From NCBI GenBank assembly GCA_964607835.1, contig CAZSLL010000005.1, positions 13,298-77,297 of the forward strand: a DNA stretch of 64,000 bases, read 5' to 3'. Below the pieces are notes generated by a model. The model ran no database searches. It was not told the origin of the DNA and was given only the letters and a program-made list of their open reading frames with translations. This DNA is from DAOVFN01 sp964607835 (GTDB taxonomy: Archaea > Aenigmatarchaeota > Aenigmatarchaeia > QMZP01). How positions within the stretch are numbered: the first letter of the stretch is position 1; every line of letters starts with the position of its first letter. The translations under genes were made by a program, and so were the position numbers. This document shows, one piece after another, positions 58,519 through 64,000 of the stretch.

Positions 58519-58782
58519 ATGGGACTGCTAAAGAACCTTAGGAGTATCCACAGGGGTAAGATGACCCACAAGGCAAGGGAATTCATCTTCCACATACTGC
58601 TCGCTTTCGCGGCTTTAGCCTGTGGATGCTGGTGGCTCATGGGATACCCGGAAATCTGGCAGGCTTCGGCATGGGAAATCCTGCTCGCTCAGCTCGTCGT
58701 GAGCACACTGTTATTTTTCCTGATTGGCGGACCTGTCGCAGCCGTTTCCGGATTAGTCTGTATATTCAGGGAGAGTGCTTAA
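58519..58782 (+). CDS. Small membrane protein, fourth of the block
   Basis: 87 aa with a basic N-terminus and two helices (about 22-42 and 53-80, including LVVSTLLFFLIGGPVAAVSG). Preceded by the duplicated Shine-Dalgarno region. Unknown function; the four genes together look like a small operon of membrane peptides. Confidence 0.6.
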   Translation: MGLLKNLRSIHRGKMTHKAREFIFHILLAFAALACGCWWLMGYPEIWQASAWEILLAQLVVSTLLFFLIGGPVAAVSGLVCIFRESA

Positions 58783-58784
58783 AA

Positions 58785-58841
58785 CAGGGGGCACGGCACC
58801 TCGGTGCCCTGCCTCTTTGCTCTGTCAAATTAGAGGGGTAT
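58785..58841 (+). repeat. Hairpin plus 25-nt element, copy 2
   Basis: Hairpin GGCACC-TC-GGTGCC (58795-58808) followed by TTGCTCTGTCAAATTAGAGG and GGTAT (58817-58841). Near-identical to 6493-6517. It lies between the membrane-peptide block and the metallopeptidase gene. Confidence 0.5.
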
Positions 58842-58880
58842 ATGACAGGGAATATAAGCGTGCCCTCCCAAGATAAAGGC

Positions 58881-59276
58881 ATGTCGTCCTACCACAGGGT
58901 GAGCTATGAGAGGGACCCAGGGCTCGAGGAGCAGGTCAGGCAGATAGCCTGCCAGTTGGGAATGCGCCACATAGACCACACCAGGCTCGCGGTGGTGAGG
59001 TCAAGGGGAACCCGCTCAAGGAGGGTGCTGGCCAGGTGCCACGCCCTGAGCAGGCTCTTCCAGCACGCCCTGGGGATAGAGGCCCAGTACGCCATAGAGG
59101 TGCTTTCAGAGAACTTCGACCGGCTCTCCCCCGAGGACAGGACCAGGACCCTCATACACGAGCTCATGCACATACCCGCGAGCTTTGCGGGGGGCTTCCG
59201 CCACCACAGGCCCTACGTCAACAGGAGGAGCGTGGAGCGGATGTACAAAGAATACTTAAAAGCCCGGGAAACATAA
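58881..59276 (+). CDS. Small putative zinc metallopeptidase
   Basis: 131 aa. TLIHELMHIP is a zinc HExxH motif followed by a HHRPYVNRRSVERMY segment typical of a small archaeal family annotated as putative metallopeptidases. The ATG at 58881 is chosen because AATATAAG lies 25-28 nt upstream; an ATG at 58842 is the alternative. It is followed by AlaX after 18 bp. Confidence 0.7.
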   Translation: MSSYHRVSYERDPGLEEQVRQIACQLGMRHIDHTRLAVVRSRGTRSRRVLARCHALSRLFQHALGIEAQYAIEVLSENFDRLSPEDRTRTLIHELMHIPASFAGGFRHHRPYVNRRSVERMYKEYLKARET

Positions 59277-59294
59277 TTCTGATTCAGTGCTAGC

Positions 59295-60005
59295 ATGGAA
59301 CAGGCTCTTTATCTCAAGGACTGCTACAAGAGGACCTGGGAGACCAGGGTGAAATCCGCCAAGGGCAGATTCGTGGTTTTGGAACAGACCTGCTTCTACC
59401 CCAAATCAGGAGGCCAGCCCTGGGACACCGGGCTAATCAAGAGGCTATCTGACGGCAGGGAGTTCAGGGTTGTGTTCGCGGGCAAGTTCTCAGGGGAGAT
59501 ATCCCACGAGGTGGACCAGGAGGGCCTGAAGGAAGGCGACGAGGTGGAGTGCGGGGTGGACTGGGAGAGGCGCTACACCCTCATGAGGATGCACACAGCA
59601 GCGCACGTGCTCTCAAAGGTCATATACGACGAGACCGGGGCAGCGATATCAGGCAACCAGCTCGGGGAGGACAAGAGCAGGATAGACTTCGCGCTCGAGG
59701 ACTTTGACAAGGAAAGGGTCCAGGAATACGTGGACCGGGCCAACCGCCTCATAGAAGAGGGCCGGGAGGTCAGGATTAGGGAGATGCCCTACAAGGAGGC
59801 CGTGAAGATACCCGGTTTCGTGAGGACCAGAGGGGACCTGCTCAAGAAGATTGACATGCTCAGGGTCATTGACATAGATGGTTTTGACCAGCAGGCCTGC
59901 GGGGGCACACACCTCAAGGACATAAGCGAGATAGGCACCATAAAGCTCCTCAGGACAGAGAACAAGGGCAAGAACAACCGAAGGATATACTTCACGCTTG
60001 AGTAG
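59295..60005 (+). CDS. alaX: Alanyl-tRNA editing protein AlaX-M
   Basis: 236 aa. MHTAAHVLSKVIY gives HxxxH and DQQACGGTHLKD gives the C...H metal ligands of the AlaRS editing domain; the N-terminal barrel (EQTCFYPKSGGQPWDTG) marks the AlaX-M type. It hydrolyses Ser-tRNA(Ala) or Gly-tRNA(Ala). Confidence 0.92.
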   Translation: MEQALYLKDCYKRTWETRVKSAKGRFVVLEQTCFYPKSGGQPWDTGLIKRLSDGREFRVVFAGKFSGEISHEVDQEGLKEGDEVECGVDWERRYTLMRMHTAAHVLSKVIYDETGAAISGNQLGEDKSRIDFALEDFDKERVQEYVDRANRLIEEGREVRIREMPYKEAVKIPGFVRTRGDLLKKIDMLRVIDIDGFDQQACGGTHLKDISEIGTIKLLRTENKGKNNRRIYFTLE

Positions 60006-60050
60006 CGGGACAGATTTATTATCAGCCAGCCCAATTATAAAGCGGTGCCA

Positions 60051-61193
60051 ATGGCGGCTAAGAGGAACCCAGCTCACAAAGGTAAGAAGAAATCTCCCGC
60101 GAAGAGAGCGGTGAAGAAGGCGCTCAGAAAGCCAGGGAACATTGCATGGCTAATCATACTCTTCGGTTTCATGTTCGCGGTGCCTGCCTGGATGACAGGG
60201 GAGCCCCTCTCGTTCAGCATCCTGCTGTTCGTGGCAAGCCTTTTCCTGCTCCTCAAGTCAGCCGACTGGCTCGTGGACGGCTCCTCTGAGATAGCCAGAT
60301 ACTTCGGCATCCCCCAGGTCATCATCGGCCTCACTGTGGTGGCATTCGGGACCTCCCTCCCCGAACTCACGGTGAGCATCATAGCCAACCTGAGCGGAAG
60401 CCCGGGCCTGTCAATAGGCAACATAGTAGGAAGCAACATATCCAACATCTGCCTGGTCCTGGGAATAGCCACCATCCTGGTCCCTGTAACCATCAGGAGG
60501 GAGACCCTGAGGCTGGACCTTCCCTTCCTCCTGGGGGCGAGCCTTCTCCTGCCTCTACTCTCCCTCAGGATGTTCTTTGATATGTCCTCATCTGCCTACG
60601 TCATCGGCATGGTGGACGGTCTCATCCTACTGGGCGTGTTCGCTGGCTTCATGTACGTTCAGCTCAGGAGCGCTGAGGAGCACAGGGCAAGGCACTGCCG
60701 CATAGGGACCCGGGGGTCCTGCGGAACCATAGACAGGAAGAGGGTGGCCAGGCAGGCTACTGTTACCCTGGCAGGGATACTCGGGGTCGTGGTCTCAGCA
60801 GACCTGCTTGTCAGGAGCGGCCAGGACATTGCCATGCTCTTCGGGGTCCCGGAGATGCTGATTGGCCTTACCATGGTCGCAGTTGGCACATCAATACCCG
60901 AGCTCGGGACCAACCTGGTGGCAGCAGCAAAGAAGAGGCTGGACCTTGCGGTGGGCAATGTGATTGGGAGCAATGTGTTCAACATAGCCATGGTACTGGG
61001 GGTGTCCTCCCTCATGAGGCCCATAGAGGGCATAGCAGAGGTCGCTGTTTCCGCCGACATGCCCATAATGGTAGGCATAACCGCCCTCTTCATTGGACTC
61101 ATTCTCAGGGGAAAGAACATAACCAGGAGGGACGGAATAATCCTCCTTGGCATATACGCGCTCTATGTGGCTTACCTGGCCACAAGGATCTGA
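60051..61193 (+). CDS. CaCA-family sodium/calcium exchanger-like protein
   Basis: 380 aa with about ten helices. The two alpha repeats read VVAFGTSLPELTVSI with GNIVGSNISNICLVLG, and MVAVGTSIPELGTNL with GNVIGSNVFNIAMVLG. The first 30 residues are a basic extension with KSPAKRAVKKA, encoded by a CCCGCGAAGAGAGCGG palindromic module like that in uL4. Confidence 0.9.
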   Translation: MAAKRNPAHKGKKKSPAKRAVKKALRKPGNIAWLIILFGFMFAVPAWMTGEPLSFSILLFVASLFLLLKSADWLVDGSSEIARYFGIPQVIIGLTVVAFGTSLPELTVSIIANLSGSPGLSIGNIVGSNISNICLVLGIATILVPVTIRRETLRLDLPFLLGASLLLPLLSLRMFFDMSSSAYVIGMVDGLILLGVFAGFMYVQLRSAEEHRARHCRIGTRGSCGTIDRKRVARQATVTLAGILGVVVSADLLVRSGQDIAMLFGVPEMLIGLTMVAVGTSIPELGTNLVAAAKKRLDLAVGNVIGSNVFNIAMVLGVSSLMRPIEGIAEVAVSADMPIMVGITALFIGLILRGKNITRRDGIILLGIYALYVAYLATRI

Positions 61194-61256
61194 ATCTCTT
61201 CGGTAAGCGGCACTCTGGACGCCAGGGCTTCTCTCGCCTTTTATGGCATGCGGTCT

Positions 61257-62054
61257 CTAGGCCGGAAGCTCCCCGGATGCCCGGGAATAGAATGCCTTCT
61301 CGAACTCCATTATGTCCCTCTCCTTCCTCTTCAGCTCAAGGGCTGCCTTCCCTGCCATCTTCTTGCGCTCGCTGTCCTCGTAAACCATTAGTCCCCTGAT
61401 CTCGTCCCTGAGGAACTTCAGGGCGTCCCTGGCCAGGGCGAGCTCTATCCTTCCAAGGCACTCAAGGACGTACTGCTTCTTGGAGCGGTTCTTCCAGGCC
61501 GAGACCAGGTTGGAATCCACCTCGCTGTTGCTTCCGTACCTGTAGTCCCTTATCTCGTTGTCGCTTGCAATCTCCCTGCCGAAATGGCTCCTGTGGGCTG
61601 CCTTTACCTTCAGGATGAACTCTTTGCTCTTCCTGAAAAGGTAGCTGTCGTATATGGTGAAAAGCCCCTTCACGAAATCGGTTTTGGTTGCACCGTACCA
61701 CATCCCTGCTATGAACAGCACGAAATAATTGGCCAGCATCACGGTCCTGAGCATGACCAGGTCCCCGATGGGCAGCTGGGTCCATGCAATCGAGGCAAAG
61801 GCAACCACTATGGCTATGACGATTGTGTGTTCTGCCAGGAACCTCCCTGACTCCAGTATAAGGTAGTCCCTCATCCTCCTGTTCGAGACAAAAGCCATGT
61901 ACCAGCTCACTGCAGAGTTCACCAGGAAGAACCCCAGGAAGAGAAGGGAGAAGAGGCTGTCCAGCCCAACGAAGAAGGCGCTCACCGCCCCGAACACCCC
62001 CATCGCGAAATAGTAGTAGTGAATGAGCCTGAGCTGGCCTACCGTGATTATCAT
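61257..62054 (-). CDS. Membrane protein of unknown function
   Basis: 265 aa. Four hydrophobic helices in the first 125 residues, then a charged cytoplasmic part with RYGSNSEVDSNLVSAWKNRS and a long basic helix near the C-terminus.  No recognised motif. TATA-rich sequence precedes its start at 62054. Confidence 0.65.
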   Translation of the reverse strand: MIITVGQLRLIHYYYFAMGVFGAVSAFFVGLDSLFSLLFLGFFLVNSAVSWYMAFVSNRRMRDYLILESGRFLAEHTIVIAIVVAFASIAWTQLPIGDLVMLRTVMLANYFVLFIAGMWYGATKTDFVKGLFTIYDSYLFRKSKEFILKVKAAHRSHFGREIASDNEIRDYRYGSNSEVDSNLVSAWKNRSKKQYVLECLGRIELALARDALKFLRDEIRGLMVYEDSERKKMAGKAALELKRKERDIMEFEKAFYSRASGELPA

Positions 62055-62104
62055 GTATATTATTTGCTCTCGTTTATTTTTACAGTTTCATGCACAAGGA
62101 GTCT

Positions 62105-62510
62105 GTAAACATTTAAATATACATGAGGTCACTATGTAAACCAGTCACAGGAAAGCAGGGAGAGGCGCTCTCTGCTGTGACGCATTGGTCAGGCGCAGGA
62201 CAATGCCGCGCTATCTGCGTTTGGGAGCCATGCTCCTTGCGGCGTTAGTTCTGTGCATATATCCGGTATCCGGGGCGAGGTTCGCGCCGGGGCGTGAGAA
62301 AGAAACGCCGAGAAATGTTCGCGCCGGGGCAGAGGTAAGGAATGTTCCGTGCGAGATTTGCACTGGAGCGGGTGCCGGTCGCCTGCCGGTTCCTTTGGAA
62401 CCGAATTGAAATAAGGCACTGATAGTGCAGGAGTGTTTGCAAACCAAAGCTGATGCAGATTCGCATCGGAGTACATGCGGGTGCGAGAGCACCCGAAGGA
62501 TAGTGGAGAA
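62105..62510 (+). promoter_or_regulatory. Promoter and roughly 370-nt structured leader of uL4-uL23
   Basis: CATTTAAATATAC (62108-62120) is a strong TATA box. The leader holds two direct GTTCGCGCCGGGGC repeats (62282, 62328), two copies of the 20-nt motif (62356-62375 and 62459-62478), hairpin CCGGTTCC-TTT-GGAACCG, and finally GGGTGC-GAGA-GCACCC with GAAGGATAG before the ATG. An ORF from 62203 opens like a signal peptide (MPRYLRLGAMLLAALVLCI); it may be a leader peptide or chance. Confidence 0.65.
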
Positions 62511-63596
62511 ATGAACATACCTGTTTACACCCTCAAGGGAGCCGAGAAGGGCAAGGTTTCCGTAGCCGGGAGGCTTGCGGGCCCTGTGAGGGAGGATCTC
62601 ATAAGGAGGGCCGTGAATTCTGAGAGGGCATCCATGAGGCAGCCCTACGGCACTGACCCAGAGGCAGGCATGAGGTCATCCGCCACCTACAAGGGAAGGC
62701 GCGGAGTGAGGCACGCCATGATGAACCGCGAGATGGCCAGGATGAAGAGGATTACAAGCACCAGGACCCTTTACATGAGAGCCAGGATAGTGCCCCAGGC
62801 AGTAAAGGGAAGGAGGGCCCATCCCCCCAAGGCAGAGAAGAACTGGGAAAGGAAGATGAACAAGAAGGAGAGGCTCTCCGCGCTGCTCTCAGCCGCATCT
62901 GCCACCCTGGACAGGGAATGGGTTGAGAAGAGAGGCTACCGGATAGAGGGTGTCAGGAAGGTTCCGCTGGTGGTGGAGGACAAGCTCCAGGAGGTCGTGA
63001 GCATGAACGATGTCAAGCAGATTCTGGACAACTTCGGCCTGCTAGAGGAGCTCTCAAGGCTTGGTCATGCCAAAATCCGCTCAGGAAGGGGAACCACCAG
63101 GGGCAGGAGGTACAAGAGGAAGAGGGGAATGCTCATCATAGTCAACGAAGACAGGGGAATCGTCAAGGCAGCGAGGAACCTACCCGGCCTGGAGGTCAGG
63201 GAGGCAGGAACCCTTGACGTTGATTCACTCGCGCCGGGCGCACAGCCAGGAAGGCTCTGCGTGTGGACAGAGGGCGCTCTTTCAGGCATGGAGGCGCTCG
63301 CACAGCCAAAGCCCAGGGAGAGGGGCCTCGGAGCCAAGCCCCCGGCCAGGAAGAAGGAGAAATCCGAGAAGGACAGGAAGAGGGCCCTGAAGAAGGACAA
63401 GGCAAAAAAGTCTCCCGCGAAGAGAGCGGAGAAGGAGGCTGAGTCTCCCGCGAAGAGAGCGGAGAAGAAGGCTGAGTCTCCCGCGAAGAGAGCGGAGGCT
63501 TCAGAAAAACCCGCGAAGAGAGCGGCGGCAAAAGAGAAGCCAAAGGCTGATGTTCCCGAAGGAAACAAAAAGAAAGGGAAGGAGGCGAGAAAATGA
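62511..63596 (+). CDS. rpl4: Ribosomal protein uL4 with repeat tail
   Basis: 361 aa from the ATG at 62511. The core (residues 1-265) has GRRGVRHAMMNREMARMKRI and SGRGTTRGRRYKRKRG typical of archaeal uL4. The remaining 95 residues are a very basic tail with SPAKRAE three times plus KPAKRAA, encoded by CCGC-GAAGAGA-GCGG palindromes. Archaeal uL4 is about 255 aa. uL3, which often precedes it, is not found. Confidence 0.95.
   Translation: MNIPVYTLKGAEKGKVSVAGRLAGPVREDLIRRAVNSERASMRQPYGTDPEAGMRSSATYKGRRGVRHAMMNREMARMKRITSTRTLYMRARIVPQAVKGRRAHPPKAEKNWERKMNKKERLSALLSAASATLDREWVEKRGYRIEGVRKVPLVVEDKLQEVVSMNDVKQILDNFGLLEELSRLGHAKIRSGRGTTRGRRYKRKRGMLIIVNEDRGIVKAARNLPGLEVREAGTLDVDSLAPGAQPGRLCVWTEGALSGMEALAQPKPRERGLGAKPPARKKEKSEKDRKRALKKDKAKKSPAKRAEKEAESPAKRAEKKAESPAKRAEASEKPAKRAAAKEKPKADVPEGNKKKGKEARK
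63408..63530 (+). repeat. Palindromic coding modules in uL4 (PAKRAE type)
   Basis: Three TCTCCCGCGAAGAGAGCGGA modules and one CCCGCGAAGAGAGCGGCG module. Compared with PPKRGE arrays the second stem pair is switched from C-G to G-C on both sides, changing Pro to Ala and Gly to Ala. Confidence 0.9.
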
Positions 63597-63865
63597 GGAA
63601 GGCTCTCGACCCCTGGAAGGTGCTCATGTACCCTCAGCTCGCGGAGAAGAGCATGAACATGGTGGAGATAGAGAACAAGCTCGTGTTCATAGTGCACCCA
63701 AAGGCCACCAAGCAGGAAATCAAGACTGCGGTGGAGAGGGAATTCGAGGTCAAGGTGAACAAGGTTGGGTCCATGATAACCACCAAGGGTCAGAAGAAGG
63801 CATTCGTGAGGCTGCACCCCGACTACTCGGCAGCGGACATCGCCTCGAGGCTGGGCATGCTGTAA
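63593..63865 (+). CDS. rpl23: Ribosomal protein uL23
   Basis: 90 aa. VLMYPQLAEKSMNMVEIENK and EFEVKVNKVGSMITTKGQKK are typical of archaeal uL23 at the exit tunnel. Overlaps the uL4 stop by four bases. Confidence 0.95.
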   Translation: MRKALDPWKVLMYPQLAEKSMNMVEIENKLVFIVHPKATKQEIKTAVEREFEVKVNKVGSMITTKGQKKAFVRLHPDYSAADIASRLGML

Positions 63866-63875
63866 AGTGATATTC

Positions 63876-64000
63876 ATGAGCGATGAAATCAGGTTCAACA
63901 GGAGGGAAAAGCCGGGCACCCGGGAAGGGGATACCCTGAGGGCATCCTCTTTATCCTGGCCTTCTTCATGTCTCCCGTGAGCCTGGGGATCTATGCTCTG
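63876..64000 (+). CDS. Start of a possible membrane protein gene (partial, frame unclear)
   Basis: An ATG at 63876 opens a frame that closes after 34 codons, while another frame encodes a hydrophobic helix (GILFILAFFMSPVSLGIYAL) that runs off the window. Either the true start lies elsewhere or there is a frameshift near 63940. It is not uL2, which might be expected here. Confidence 0.3.

Overview
This 64 kb window is archaeal chromosome at roughly 55 percent GC and is densely coding. It carries archaeal ribosomal protein clusters (uS13-uS4-uS11, uS19-uL22-uS3-uL29-aIF1-Rpp29, uS17-uL14-uL24-eS4-uL5-uS14-uS8, eL30-NusA-Rpo3, uS12-uS7, eS6, uL4-uL23), EF-1A, aIF2-beta, aRF1, RFC large subunit, an RPA-like OB protein, Rad50, the UbiA enzyme of archaeal lipid synthesis, RtcB with archease, AlaX and a histone-fold protein. 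TATA boxes about 25 nt before many start codons indicate common leaderless transcription. A sigma-70-like protein, a coiled-coil histone, tRNA genes with several non-canonical insertions and many small proteins suggest an uncultivated DPANN-type archaeon, perhaps Diapherotrites-like. That placement is inference from gene content, not a phylogeny.

Layout. 1-6.1 kb: archaeal pilus/secretion genes (TadC-like membrane protein, TadA/VirB11-like ATPase) next to a signalling-type set: two KaiC-like ATPases, a Roadblock protein and a fusion of a degenerate KaiC-like domain to a small GTPase. 6.6-16.8 kb: aRF1 with an altered GGQ motif, a large MopE-like surface protein, a Lon-type protease domain on a membrane anchor, TatD, RqcH/NEMF, a ferredoxin-thioredoxin fusion, a DHH phosphoesterase and a zinc-finger protein. 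16.8-23.3 kb: tRNA-Ser with three insertions, EF-1A, UppS, a PHP phosphoesterase, tRNA-Leu with an insertion, three copies of a pseudoknot-forming repeat, and the histone. 23.3-26.8 kb: a decayed bacterial-type cluster (SGNH hydrolase with two in-frame stops, small membrane proteins, carbamoyltransferase broken at a G9 tract, DUF5989). 26.8-36.5 kb: site-2 protease, eS6, RPA-like protein, GT81-like glycosyltransferase, Rad50, small hypotheticals, uS7. 36.5-47.7 kb: translation and transcription genes on the minus strand, interleaved with unrecognised ORFs. 47.7-62.1 kb: sigma-70-like protein, phosphatase, aIF2-beta, archease, RtcB, HAD protein, UbiA, tRNA-Arg with two insertions, a nuclease-like protein, RfcL, IMPase, a block of small membrane proteins with strong Shine-Dalgarno sites, AlaX and a cation exchanger. 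62.1-64 kb: long leader, uL4, uL23 and a truncated end.

Four repeat systems tie the window together. (1) A 20-nt RNA motif occurs seven times: six copies in leaders of translation genes (aRF1, eS6, uS12, uS17, and uL4 twice) and one that makes up most of the anticodon intron of tRNA-Ser. (2) A family of insertions sharing an AGAACCCTTTT start sits in the T-loop of tRNA-Ser and tRNA-Arg and in the variable arm of tRNA-Leu; RtcB and archease encoded here are the expected exon-joining machinery. (3) Short palindromic coding modules (PPKRGE, PAKRAE, PAQKAE) extend at least six unrelated proteins, and their DNA keeps base pairing while the amino acids change. (4) A pseudoknot-capable repeat occurs three times, each time just downstream of an interrupted tRNA gene.
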